Origin: Allorhizocola rhizosphaerae | Lineage (GTDB): Bacteria > Actinomycetota > Actinomycetes > Mycobacteriales > Micromonosporaceae | Direction of reading: 5' to 3' | Assembly: GCF_003426775.1 (NCBI RefSeq) | Contig: NZ_QJUG01000079.1 | Location: 1-35,339, forward strand | Length of the DNA: 35,339 nucleotides | Shown here: positions 28,884-35,339 of the stretch, piece after piece | Layout of the letters: each line of letters starts with the position of its first letter | Numbering within the stretch: the first letter of the stretch is position 1 | Program-made: the position numbers and the translations under genes | The notes under the pieces: generated by a model | What the model was told of the DNA's origin: nothing | What the model saw: the letters and a program-made list of their open reading frames with translations, nothing else | Database searches by the model: none

Positions 28884-29633
28884 CGCCCGCTCGATGATCC
28901 GGATCGCCGTGCCGCGCGGCAACAGCCGCGACATCAGCACCGCCGAGAAGCTCGACACCGCGCCGGGCACGACCCGCGGCTTGCGGCCCAACGCTTTGAG
29001 CGCGGCCGACACCACGACGTCCGGCGTGACCGTGCCGGGTGCGCGTCCCTTCGAGTTGCGCTCCAGGCCCGGTGTGGCGACCGCGCCCGCCACGCAGGCG
29101 AGCACGTCCACCCCGTGCGGGCGCATCTCGGCCCACAGGCTCTCGGCGAACACCCCGTCGAACGCCTTCGTGCCCGCGTAGACGGCGATGCCCGGCGAGC
29201 CCTGCTGCCCGGCCAGCGACGACATGACGATGAGCCCGCCGCGCTTGCGCTGCACCATGCCGGGCAGCAGATGGCGCGCGAGCACGACCGGCGCCCGGCA
29301 GTTGAGGTCCATGGCCTGCTGCAGTGCGCCCGGGTCGGCCGTCGTGAATGGACCGATCGGGGACAGCGCGGCGTTCGCGACCACCAGCCCGATTTCCAAG
29401 TCGGCCATTTCGGCGAAGACCTTTTCGGTACCGGATGAAGCAGAGAGATCGGCCACGACGACCCGCGACGGCCCGGCCAGCTCGGCCGCCAGGGAGGCCA
29501 AAGGCCCTTGCCTGCGCGCGACCAGGACCACGCCCAGGCCGCGCGCGGACAGCTCGCGGGCGAATGCCGCGCCGATGCCCTCACTGGCGCCCGCGATCAG
29601 CGCCCACGGGCCGTAACGATCCTTAAACGTCAT
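28863..29633 (-). CDS. SDR oxidoreductase
   Basis: A 256-aa short-chain dehydrogenase: cofactor motif AGASEGIG near residue 15, ARRQGPLASL, NAALSPIG in place of NNAG, catalytic Ser in VMSSLAGQQ and YAGTK. The C-terminus has a basic amphipathic end (LMSRLLPRGTAIRIIERASR). Its start overlaps the EXPERA gene stop by 11 nt, so the two are translationally coupled and probably work in one process, perhaps on a sterol or other lipid. The substrate is unknown. Confidence 0.82.
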   Translation of the reverse strand: MTFKDRYGPWALIAGASEGIGAAFARELSARGLGVVLVARRQGPLASLAAELAGPSRVVVADLSASSGTEKVFAEMADLEIGLVVANAALSPIGPFTTADPGALQQAMDLNCRAPVVLARHLLPGMVQRKRGGLIVMSSLAGQQGSPGIAVYAGTKAFDGVFAESLWAEMRPHGVDVLACVAGAVATPGLERNSKGRAPGTVTPDVVVSAALKALGRKPRVVPGAVSSFSAVLMSRLLPRGTAIRIIERASRGVLD

Positions 29634-30102
29634 GGGGGAACGGCTCCTTGCGCATGCGCCAGATCACCGCCAGCGGCAAGAGCAGCCACGGCAGGTTGAA
29701 CAGCACGACGGGTCCAAAATGGGGGGTGGCGTGCACTCCCCACCGCTCCTCGAACAGGATGATGGTCACGTTGGCCAGCATGGTGCCCGCCCAGACCAGA
29801 GCCGGGACCCGGATCCAGTTGCGGCCCTTGGCGAACGCGTAGATCGCGAAAAGGTAGAACGGCCCGAAGAACAGCACATCGATCCACATGGTGGCCTTCC
29901 AGAACGGCGGGTTGGCCATGAGCAGGGGATCGAACCTCGTTCCGTACCAGTGGATGAGCTCCACGGCCGGCGCAGGCGGCCACACGGTGGCCGGCCGGAC
30001 CAGGGCCTCCAGGTCGATGATGTAGGTGACGAACACGAAGTTCACCGCGAAGAACGCGATGAATCCGATGTCGACGGGCCGGCGCCGCAAAGGCAGGGGC
30101 AT
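29623..30102 (-). CDS. EXPERA-domain (EBP/TMEM97-like) integral membrane protein
   Basis: A 159-aa protein with four membrane helices (about residues 15-35, 65-85, 98-120 and 128-148). The pattern FVFVTYIIDLEALV, WYGTRFDPLLMANPPFW, DVLFFGPFYLFAIYAF and NVTIILFEE fits the EXPERA family, which includes sterol isomerase EBP and TMEM97. Bacterial members have no assigned role. ATG 30102 is used: TAACAT (30114-30109, minus) ends exactly 6 nt before it, a leaderless start. GTG 30108 would overlap that spacer. It is coupled to the SDR downstream and divergent from the thioredoxin lipoprotein. Confidence 0.78.
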   Translation of the reverse strand: MPLPLRRRPVDIGFIAFFAVNFVFVTYIIDLEALVRPATVWPPAPAVELIHWYGTRFDPLLMANPPFWKATMWIDVLFFGPFYLFAIYAFAKGRNWIRVPALVWAGTMLANVTIILFEERWGVHATPHFGPVVLFNLPWLLLPLAVIWRMRKEPFPHDV

Positions 30103-30108
30103 TGGCAC

Positions 30109-30156
30109 ATGTTAAGCAGCCTGTAAGGGTTGTCCATAGATGTCGTGGCCTAATTT
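30109..30156. promoter_or_regulatory. Divergent leaderless promoters
   Basis: On the minus strand TAACAT (30114-30109) precedes ATG 30102 by 6 nt; on the plus strand TAATTT (30151-30156) precedes ATG 30164 by 7 nt. Both fit TAnnnT. The 36 bp between the two -10 boxes must hold both -35 regions. Confidence 0.5.
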
Positions 30157-30163
30157 GTGGGGC

Positions 30164-30715
30164 ATGAGGTTTGCTCTCGCCGCCGTCCTGCTTATCGCGG
30201 GCTGTGCCGCGGCTCCCGCCCCGGTCGCACAACCGCCTTCGTCCACGTCTCCGCCGGCGTCTCCGTCGGCGTCTCCGTCGGCATCGCCCTCGGCCGCTCC
30301 TTCTGCCTCGGTCAGCGTGCCGGAAATACTCGCCTTCAAGGCGAAGACGGTCGACGGACGCGAGTTCGACGGGGCCACGCTCGCGGGCAAGCCCACCGTG
30401 TTCTGGTTCTGGGCCGCCTGGTGCTCGAAGTGCAAGGGCGACGCGGCGGCCGTGCGCGATGTCGCGGCCGCGACGACCGGCAAGGTCAACGTGGTCGGCG
30501 TGGCCGGGCTCGGCAGCGGCGACGCGGCGATGAAAAACTTCGTGTCCACCTACAAACTCGACTCGTTCCCGCAGCTGGCCGACGACAAGGGCGACGTGTG
30601 GAAGCGGCTCAAGGTGACCACCCAGCACTACTACGTCATCGTGGACGGCACCGGTCGCGAACTGCATCGCGGCCCGCTGAGCGTTTCCCAGTTGCGCGAG
30701 AAGATCGGGGCATAG
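30164..30715 (+). CDS. Thioredoxin-like (TlpA/ResA type) lipoprotein
   Basis: A 183-aa extracytoplasmic redox protein. MRFALAAVLLIAGC is a lipoprotein signal with Cys14. A Ser/Pro/Ala linker (about residues 20-50) follows, encoded partly by a 12-bp tandem repeat. The thioredoxin fold then has GKPTVFWFWAAWCSKCKGDA, that is, a CxxC active site of sequence CSKC. It should reduce or isomerise disulfides outside the membrane. The CcdA gene starts on the next base, and such pairs pass reductant from cytoplasmic thioredoxin through CcdA. ATG 30164 was chosen for the signal peptide and the TAATTT box 7 nt upstream. Confidence 0.85.
   Translation: MRFALAAVLLIAGCAAAPAPVAQPPSSTSPPASPSASPSASPSAAPSASVSVPEILAFKAKTVDGREFDGATLAGKPTVFWFWAAWCSKCKGDAAAVRDVAAATTGKVNVVGVAGLGSGDAAMKNFVSTYKLDSFPQLADDKGDVWKRLKVTTQHYYVIVDGTGRELHRGPLSVSQLREKIGA
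30248..30295 (+). repeat. 12-bp tandem repeat, about 4 units
   Basis: Units TCTCCGCCGGCG, TCTCCGTCGGCG, TCTCCGTCGGCA and TCGCCCTCGGCC encode Ser-Pro-Ser/Pro-Ala steps in the linker of the thioredoxin lipoprotein. Linker length may vary between strains by slippage. Confidence 0.7.
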
Positions 30716-31423
30716 GTGGCGCTCGCGCTCGCCGCGGGCGTGCTCGCGGCCGTCAACCCGTGCGGGTTCGCCATGCTGCCCGCGTACGTGTCGCTGCTCG
30801 TGATGAACGAGCAGCGCGGCCGGATCCGGCGCGCGCTGGCGCTCACGGCCGCGATGACGCTCGGTTTCATGACCGTGTTCGGCGCGTTCGGCCTGCTGGC
30901 CGCGCCGGCCGCGGACTGGCTCGGCCAGCGCCTGCCCCAGTTGACCGTCGGGATTGGACTCGTGCTGGTCGGGCTCGGGGCGTGGCTGCTGGCTGGACGG
31001 TCGCTGCCGTCCCCGGTGCCGAAGCTGTCGCAGGCGCCCGAGCTGACCCGGCGGTTCGGCTCGATGTACGTCTTCGGGCTGTCGTTCGCGCTGGCGTCGC
31101 TGGGCTGCACGGTCGGCCCGTTCCTGGCCGTGGTCGCGACGAGCTTCAGCAGCCCCGACGGCGTGCTGCTGTTCGTGGCCTACGCGGCAGGGATGGCCCT
31201 GGTCGTCGGGACCGTGGCGATCGCGGTCGCGCTCGCGCAGAAGACCGTGATCGGCTGGCTGCGCCGGTCGGCCGGGGCGATCAACCGGGTCGCGGGTGGG
31301 CTCATGGTCTTCGCGGGCCTTTATGTGGCGTGGTACGGCTGGTTCGGCGGCGCGCCGCTGGCCTGGGTCGACCAGGCGCAGGTCTGGATTACCACACTGC
31401 TTGACCGGATCGTTCCGGTATAA
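30716..31423 (+). CDS. ccdA: Cytochrome c biogenesis/thiol transporter CcdA (DsbD family)
   Basis: A 235-aa six-helix membrane protein. The two redox cysteines are in AAVNPCGFAMLPAY (helix 1) and ASLGCTVGPFLAV (helix 4), the family signature. It moves electrons across the membrane to extracytoplasmic thioredoxins. The start is GTG 30716, immediately after the TAG of the thioredoxin lipoprotein, so the pair is translationally linked. No cytochrome c maturation gene is nearby; general disulfide reduction or copper/oxidant stress is possible. Confidence 0.88.
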   Translation: MALALAAGVLAAVNPCGFAMLPAYVSLLVMNEQRGRIRRALALTAAMTLGFMTVFGAFGLLAAPAADWLGQRLPQLTVGIGLVLVGLGAWLLAGRSLPSPVPKLSQAPELTRRFGSMYVFGLSFALASLGCTVGPFLAVVATSFSSPDGVLLFVAYAAGMALVVGTVAIAVALAQKTVIGWLRRSAGAINRVAGGLMVFAGLYVAWYGWFGGAPLAWVDQAQVWITTLLDRIVPV

Positions 31424-31473
31424 GGCTCGATCGTGCCTTACCCTCCGGGCCGTGCCGCGGCATGCTCGACGGC

Positions 31474-32016
31474 ATGAGCAGAGCGCTGATCGTAATTGAC
31501 GTCCAGGAGTCGTTCCGGCAGCGACCCAGCTGGGCCGCTGTTTCCACCCCTGACATCGTGGAGCGGACCAACCGGCTCGTCGAGTGGTTCCGCGCGTCCG
31601 GAGACCTCGTGGTGTGGGTCCTGCACACCGAGCCGGGCACCGGCGGCCCGTTCGACCCGGTGTCCGGATACGTCCGGCTCATGCCCGGGTTGAAGACGCT
31701 GGACGACGAGCCCGTCATCACCAAGACGTCGGTCAACGCCTTCACCACGACCAACCTGCAGCAGCTGCTGACCTCGCGCGGCATCCGGGAGCTGTGGGTG
31801 TGCGGCATCCAGACCGAGCAGTGCTGCGAGACCACCACCCGGGTCGCGTCGGACCTCGGCTACGACGTGACGTTCGTCATCGACGCGACCGCCACTTTCC
31901 CGATCCCGCACCGAGATCCGGCCGTGGACCGCCCGCTGTCCACAAAGGACATCATGGAGCGCACCGAGTACGCCCTCGCCGGGCGGTTCGCCACCATCGC
32001 CTACCTGGATTCATGA
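31474..32016 (+). CDS. Isochorismatase-family cysteine hydrolase
   Basis: A 180-aa protein with the family triad: Asp in RALIVIDVQESF, Lys in ITKTSVNAF and Cys in GIQTEQCCETT (the cis-peptide plus nucleophile segment). It probably hydrolyses an amide such as a nicotinamide-like or ureido compound; the substrate is unknown. ATG 31474 (MSRAL) fits the usual family start; ATG 31462 is possible. Neither has a good Shine-Dalgarno sequence. It overlaps the downstream regulator by 4 nt (ATGA), indicating the regulator may sense the enzyme's substrate. Confidence 0.85.
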   Translation: MSRALIVIDVQESFRQRPSWAAVSTPDIVERTNRLVEWFRASGDLVVWVLHTEPGTGGPFDPVSGYVRLMPGLKTLDDEPVITKTSVNAFTTTNLQQLLTSRGIRELWVCGIQTEQCCETTTRVASDLGYDVTFVIDATATFPIPHRDPAVDRPLSTKDIMERTEYALAGRFATIAYLDS

Positions 32017-32900
32017 CCCGGATAGTCTTCCTGCTCATCCCGCGGCTGCACCTGCTCGACCTCGCCGGTCCGGCCCAGGTGTTCTCCACCGCGATCGACT
32101 TCGGCCTGCCCTACACCCTGTCGTATGCGGCTGCGCAGGCCGAAGTGCCGACCGCGCAGGGGATTGCGGTCAAGGCCTCGACCGACTGGCCGGTTGCCGA
32201 CATCCTGGTGGTACCGGGCTGGCGCTCGCCCCTCACCAATGAGGCACTTGACCCGGCCATGACCACGCACCTCGCCGAGCACCACGCCCGCGGCGGCACG
32301 GTCGTGAGCGTCTGCGCGGGCGCCGACGCGCTCGGGCAGGCGGGCCTGCTGGACGGCAGGCGCTGCACGACACACCACGACCTGCAGGAACACCTGGCGC
32401 GACGCTATCCGCGGGCGACCGTCGTGCGGGACGTGCTCTACGTCATCGACGACCGGGTCATCACGTCCGCGGGCATCGCCAGCGGCATCGACCTCGCGCT
32501 GCACCTGATCGCGGTGCGGCACGGGCCCGGCATGGCGGCGCGGGTCGCGCGCGAGATGGTGGTCTATGTGCGGCGCAACGGTGACGAGCAGCAGGCCAGC
32601 GCGTTGCTGCGGCACCGCTCGCACCTCAACGACGCTGTGCACCGGGCGCAGGACTTCATCGACGCCCGCTTCACCGACCGGCTCCCGCTGGCCGGGCTGG
32701 CCGCGCGGTTCGATGTGAGCGAGCGAACCCTGACCCGCCAGTTCGACAGCGCGATCGGCATGAGCCCACTGCGCTATCAACAGCTGCTGCGGGTGGAACG
32801 GGCCGAGCACATGATCGGCCACGGCTCGACGGTCGAGGCCGCAGCCCGGGCGGTCGGCTTCTCCGACGCCCGGATGCTGCGGCGCCTGCGCAACGGCTAG
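32013..32900 (+). CDS. GATase1-like AraC-family transcriptional regulator (GlxA type)
   Basis: A 295-aa regulator. Residues 1-170 form a DJ-1/PfpI-like domain (FLLIPRLHLLDLAGPAQVF, VVSVCAGADALGQAGLLDGR with the nucleophile-elbow Cys, TSAGIASGIDLALHLI). Residues about 205-295 are an AraC HTH (LPLAGLAARFDVSERTLTRQ, MSPLRYQQLLRVERA, VGFSDARMLRRLR). The end is slightly shorter than in many relatives. ATG 32013 overlaps the isochorismatase-type gene, the usual pairing. Its stop codon shares CTAG with the stop of the convergent PspC gene. Confidence 0.87.
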   Translation: MTRIVFLLIPRLHLLDLAGPAQVFSTAIDFGLPYTLSYAAAQAEVPTAQGIAVKASTDWPVADILVVPGWRSPLTNEALDPAMTTHLAEHHARGGTVVSVCAGADALGQAGLLDGRRCTTHHDLQEHLARRYPRATVVRDVLYVIDDRVITSAGIASGIDLALHLIAVRHGPGMAARVAREMVVYVRRNGDEQQASALLRHRSHLNDAVHRAQDFIDARFTDRLPLAGLAARFDVSERTLTRQFDSAIGMSPLRYQQLLRVERAEHMIGHGSTVEAAARAVGFSDARMLRRLRNG

Positions 32901-33112
32901 TGCACGGTCACGACGTGCCGGTCCTCATTGGGGATCATGATCCACAGAGCCAGGTAGATCAGGATCTGCGGGCCCGGCAGCAGGCAGGACAGGACGAAAA
33001 TCAAACGCATCAGCCCAGGCGGCATGCCGAACCGGCGGGCCAGGCCTGAGCAGACTCCGGCGATCCAACGGTTGTCGCGAGGGCGGACGAGGCGCGGTCG
33101 GTTCGATGTCAT
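32897..33112 (-). CDS. PspC domain protein
   Basis: A 71-aa protein with basic N-terminus RPRLVRPRDNRWIAGVCSGL, then ARRFGMPPGLMRLIFVLSCL and one or two membrane segments ending IYLALWIMIPNE, the PspC pattern. It is linked in the family to envelope stress. ATG 33112 is used because TAACGT (33125-33120, minus) ends 7 nt upstream (leaderless); GTG 33121 lies inside that box. It overlaps the AraC gene by 4 nt at the 3' end. Confidence 0.85.
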   Translation of the reverse strand: MTSNRPRLVRPRDNRWIAGVCSGLARRFGMPPGLMRLIFVLSCLLPGPQILIYLALWIMIPNEDRHVVTVH

Positions 33113-33273
33113 GCATTCCACGTTAGGTGCCCGCGTCCAGCTTGACCTCGGTCGTTTCCCGTAGGGGCGGCCCCGATGCGCGGCGGCGGTAAAATTCGGC
33201 GGCTAACCGTTCATGGCGACAGTCCGAGCGGGCCAGACCGCGACCCGCACGCCCTTTCCACGTGGGCTTGACG
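33113..33273. other. Intergenic region between PspC and the 303-aa gene
   Basis: Apart from the PspC promoter (TAACGT at 33120-33125) I see no gene. At the left end of the 303-aa gene, CACGTGG (33259-33265) can pair with CCACGTG (33282-33288) across its stop codon as a weak terminator. Confidence 0.3.
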
Positions 33274-34185
33274 TCATGCCACCACGTGCGTCGGCGGAGG
33301 CGGGTGCTTCACGAGATCCCACACCATGTTGGCCTCCGTCTTGTCCAGCCGATCCAGCCTGGTCGCCACGCGAAAGTCGAAGCTCCTGGCGATCATCCTG
33401 CTCGTGCTGTCCGGCACGAGGATCGCCACCCTGCGGCAGCCGGAGTCGCGTTGGAGCGCCCCGGCCAGCAGGCGAATCGCGGTGTGCCACGCGAATTCCC
33501 TGGCGGGAACCGATTCGATCGGCACACCCGCGGCACGGGCCAATTCCCCCCGATCGTAATGCGTCATTCCACCGGCAATGATGGGGATCGCGGGCACCGC
33601 TGTGGTCAGGAAGCCGATGGACCCAACGCTGCGGCCCAGCACCAGCACGTGCAATCCCGGCGTCACGAGGACCATGCCGTCCTCGGCCGTGGTCGTTTCC
33701 TTTCCCGGGCACCTGCAACCGTGCAGGTAGTTGTGGCACGTGCCGATGTAGCCGGTCTGCCATCGCGGCGGGGCAGGGCTCTTCGCGCCCGCGGCCCGGC
33801 ATCGTGCGTCGCAATAGCGCGGCGGGCGGCCGCGCCGGTGCGGTTCGAGCGCCTTGCGCAGCACCTGATGGCACGAACCGCAGCGGGGGGCGGCAAGCTC
33901 GTCGAGCCGCCGCACCAGGGGCGAGTAGATGTCGGAGTCGCCAGACGCGATGCCCGCGAAGGCGACGGCCGAGCGGAAATCCTGTGACGACACGATGTGC
34001 CTGACGATCGCCTCGGGGACGCGATGCTTGCGCGAGATCCGCCGGACGGTCATCCCGTTGGAGGACTCAAAGAGCACGTTGAGGTCCAGGTCCGTGAGCG
34101 ACCCCAGCCCCTGGTCGAGCCGTCGGCCCGCGTCGTGGCTGATGACACGACCCGCTGTGGGGTCAACATCGATCCGCAGGTTCAT
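33274..34185 (-). CDS. Unrecognised protein with HTH-like segment and Cys clusters
   Basis: A 303-aa soluble protein, not assigned to a family. Residues about 44-68 (GMTVRRISRKHRVPEAIVRH) look like a helix-turn-helix. Residues about 102-135 have CGSCHQ ... RRGRPPRYCDARCRAAG, a zinc-finger-like C-x2-C...C-x3-C pattern. Residues 149-160 hold a second cluster, CHNYLHGCRCPG. The C-terminal half (HVLVLGRSVGSIGFLTTAVP, REFAWHTAIRLLAGALQ) looks alpha/beta. DNA or RNA binding is an inference from the first half. ATG 34185 overlaps the stop of the small membrane protein gene (ATGA), so the two are coupled. Confidence 0.7.
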   Translation of the reverse strand: MNLRIDVDPTAGRVISHDAGRRLDQGLGSLTDLDLNVLFESSNGMTVRRISRKHRVPEAIVRHIVSSQDFRSAVAFAGIASGDSDIYSPLVRRLDELAAPRCGSCHQVLRKALEPHRRGRPPRYCDARCRAAGAKSPAPPRWQTGYIGTCHNYLHGCRCPGKETTTAEDGMVLVTPGLHVLVLGRSVGSIGFLTTAVPAIPIIAGGMTHYDRGELARAAGVPIESVPAREFAWHTAIRLLAGALQRDSGCRRVAILVPDSTSRMIARSFDFRVATRLDRLDKTEANMVWDLVKHPPPPTHVVA

Positions 34186-34448
34186 TGCTCGCCGACTCCC
34201 GATGACTGGTCTTCATCGTGCAGCGTAGGCGTGCCGCGCCCGCGTGACGGGAGCCATCCGGCAAGCGCGCCGAGGATCCGCCCGAGTCCGGCGACGATGG
34301 CGGGGACGTCCTGGCGGCGGGCCCTCGTCAGCGCGAGCCGGGATATGGACACGACCATGGTCGCGAGCGCGACAATGGTGCTGACCCACATGACCGTGCT
34401 GGTGACGGCCAGCACGACGAGGGTCGGGTCGGGGTGTTCGGCGAGCAT
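34182..34448 (-). CDS. Small one-TM membrane protein
   Basis: An 88-aa protein: a short N-terminus MLAEHPDPT, one long hydrophobic segment (residues 10-37: LVVLAVTSTVMWVSTIVALA and on), then a basic cytoplasm-like tail RLALTRARRQDVPAIVAGLG and a polar end. No family is recognised. AAGGGA lies about 9 nt before ATG 34448. It is the first gene of a coupled pair with the 303-aa protein and is preceded by two hairpins in its leader. Confidence 0.65.
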   Translation of the reverse strand: MLAEHPDPTLVVLAVTSTVMWVSTIVALATMVVSISRLALTRARRQDVPAIVAGLGRILGALAGWLPSRGRGTPTLHDEDQSSGVGEQ

Positions 34449-34473
34449 GGCGGCATCCCTTTCCGGGAAACGA

Positions 34474-34505
34474 CGAAGGCCTCCAGCGGTCACTGGAGGC
34501 CTTCG
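34474..34505. terminator. Strong hairpin in the leader of the small membrane protein gene
   Basis: A perfect 13-bp stem, CGAAGGCCTCCAG (34474-34486) and CTGGAGGCCTTCG (34493-34505), loop CGGTCA. It begins 25 bp upstream of ATG 34448 and could terminate or regulate readthrough. Confidence 0.65.
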
Positions 34506-34518
34506 CTCGGTGGGCAAC

Positions 34519-34548
34519 AAAAAAGGCCCCGATCGCGTGATCGGAGCC
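34519..34548 (-). terminator. Rho-independent terminator with T-tract (minus strand)
   Basis: On the minus strand GGCTCCGATC-ACGC-GATCGGGGCC (one mismatch) is followed by TTTTTT (34524-34519). This is the only hairpin with a clear U-tract in the window. It lies 14 nt before the next hairpin and about 70 nt before the small membrane protein start. Confidence 0.75.
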
Positions 34549-34785
34549 AAGATCGACTGTTGCAGATTCTACCTGCGTGGAAAACCATCCCACGCGGCCC
34601 GAGAACGTGTCAAATTGCCTGGTGGAACGCATGCTGCGCGCTGGGTGGCCCGCGTCGATTTTTGCGCGACCAAAACTCGCAGCTCACGGGCTCGCGAGAA
34701 GGTGGTCGAGCCACGGTATCTTCGCCGCAGGCCGTTGACGTGCGGTTCTTCCGTGCCGTGTGTCGGGCACACGACAGTCGGCGCG
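34549..34785. other. Gene-free stretch with promoter-like elements
   Basis: No convincing ORF on either strand. On the minus strand TTGACA (34614-34609) and TAGAAT (34571-34566) are promoter-like but not at ideal mutual spacing. The segment GCGTGG-n8-CCACGC around 34575-34595 can form a hairpin. Lower-GC patches occur here. Confidence 0.3.
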
Positions 34786-34804
34786 ACCGGTCAAAGTGAC
34801 CGGT
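34786..34804. terminator. Inverted repeat at the end of the BMP-like gene
   Basis: ACCGGTCA-AAG-TGACCGGT, perfect 8-bp arms, overlaps the stop codon of the BMP-like gene and probably ends its transcript. Confidence 0.5.
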
Positions 34805-35286
34805 CAGCGTGCGGGAACAAGCGAGGCTACTCGCGGCGCGCTGTCGCCCGCGGAGACGTTGAACAGGTTCGGGCCGGCGGCCGTGCCGTTGATGGCCACG
34901 AAGCGGACGTCGGGATAGCGGGCCGCCGCGGCGGTTGCGGCGGCCACCTGGTGCCGGCCGACGGCGACGATGATGCCGCAGCGCTGCTGGACCTGGGTGG
35001 CAACGAACTGGGCCGCGCGGGCCTCGGTCTGCTCACCCGACACCTCCAGGAATGACACGCGAACCTTCGTCTGCAGGGACACCTGCTGCAGGCCGTCCCA
35101 CACTTGCTTGGTCTCCGGCTCGGCCATCCCTTGATCCCCAGTGAGCAGGCAGACGTCGTAGTCGCGATATTCACGAGCCCGGGGTTGTTCGGCCGGCTGC
35201 GGGCCGGGATAGGCGAACCATGCGACAACGGCGAGCACCACGCCCAGCGCCGCGATGCCGATCCAACTCCAGCGCTCTACGCTCAC
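34804..35286 (-). CDS. Membrane-anchored BMP (basic membrane protein/PnrA)-like protein
   Basis: A 160-aa protein: N-terminal membrane anchor (WIGIAALGVVLAVVAWFAYP), then a domain like the first half of BMP-family substrate-binding proteins (YDVCLLTGDQGMAEPETKQV, QQRCGIIVAVGRHQVAAATA, ARYPDVRFVAINGTAAGPNL). Full BMP proteins bind nucleosides and are about twice as long, so this is a half-size relative and may sense rather than transport. The start is GTG 35286 with GGGGGA upstream. TATCGT near 35320 (minus) could be its -10 box. No transporter genes are adjacent. Confidence 0.7.
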   Translation of the reverse strand: MSVERWSWIGIAALGVVLAVVAWFAYPGPQPAEQPRAREYRDYDVCLLTGDQGMAEPETKQVWDGLQQVSLQTKVRVSFLEVSGEQTEARAAQFVATQVQQRCGIIVAVGRHQVAAATAAAARYPDVRFVAINGTAAGPNLFNVSAGDSAPRVASLVPAR

Positions 35287-35339
35287 TGTTCCCCCGTTCG
35301 TTGAGCTGGTACCGAGGGACGATAGTGGGTGATCGCCCG
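35287..35339 (-). promoter_or_regulatory. Probable promoter and ribosome binding site of the BMP-like gene
   Basis: The minus strand shows TATCGT (TAnnnT) about 35 nt before GGGGGA and GTG 35286. No other gene is visible before the window ends. Confidence 0.35.

Noticed and set aside
34549-34785. Possible tRNA or structured RNA gene
   Set aside because: No cloverleaf, no T-arm consensus and no CCA-end pattern could be assembled; only short unrelated hairpins were found.
1-35339. CRISPR arrays, insertion sequences, integrases, rRNA
   Set aside because: No regularly spaced repeats, transposase or integrase motifs, or rRNA-like sequence were seen.

Overview
The window is a GC-rich actinobacterial chromosome segment. 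KstR- and KstR2-type steroid catabolism sites, frequent leaderless starts, GTG/TTG starts and an iterated GTCCA-N3-TGGAC palindrome suggest the Pseudonocardiales (Amycolatopsis/Saccharothrix-like). That placement is inference; no marker gene is present. I see no rRNA, tRNA, CRISPR array, intact insertion sequence or prophage.

Region 1 (1-1.7 kb): the 5' end of a membrane sensor protein (minus) is divergent from a serine beta-lactamase-like lipoprotein, with a perfect 16-bp palindrome between them. Region 2 (1.7-10.4 kb) is a steroid C/D-ring (HIP) degradation locus. It holds echA20-ipdA-ipdB (minus), a divergent SDR, an aldehyde dehydrogenase, an SDR-SDR-PPOX operon (minus), the TetR regulator kstR2 and a divergent zinc alcohol dehydrogenase. 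Two KstR2-type operators and two KstR-type boxes sit at its four promoters, so both steroid regulators appear to act here.

Region 3 (10.4-20 kb) concerns carbon storage, energy and stress. A minus operon encodes an SDR, a glycogen-debranching-type enzyme and a DUF2231 membrane protein. A pyruvate-oxidase-like ThDP enzyme is divergent from phosphoketolase, which is preceded by a leaderless 7-codon ORF. A small coiled-coil ORF, a truncated GNAT gene, a DUF1918 protein and a tandem universal stress protein follow.

Region 4 (20-25.8 kb): an ArsR regulator with its MFS exporter, then the wreck of an RNA-repair pair in which one deletion fused the 5' part of an RNA ligase gene to the 3' part of an HD-polynucleotide kinase gene. 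A 48-aa leaderless ORF, a secreted PNGase A-family protein, a 213-aa unknown and a gene-poor 380-bp stretch follow. Region 5 (25.8-33.1 kb): glutaminyl cyclase lipoprotein, RNase Z, GNAT, TPR protein, SDR-EXPERA pair, thioredoxin lipoprotein with CcdA, isochorismatase-type hydrolase, GATase1-AraC regulator and PspC protein. RNase Z and the GNAT gene share a ~79-bp dispersed repeat inside their coding sequences. Region 6 (33.2-35.3 kb): an unrecognised zinc-finger/HTH-like protein coupled to a one-TM protein, a tandem hairpin leader, and a membrane-anchored BMP-like protein.

A recurring feature is TAnnnT placed 5-7 nt before a start codon that lacks a Shine-Dalgarno sequence. I used it to choose several starts.
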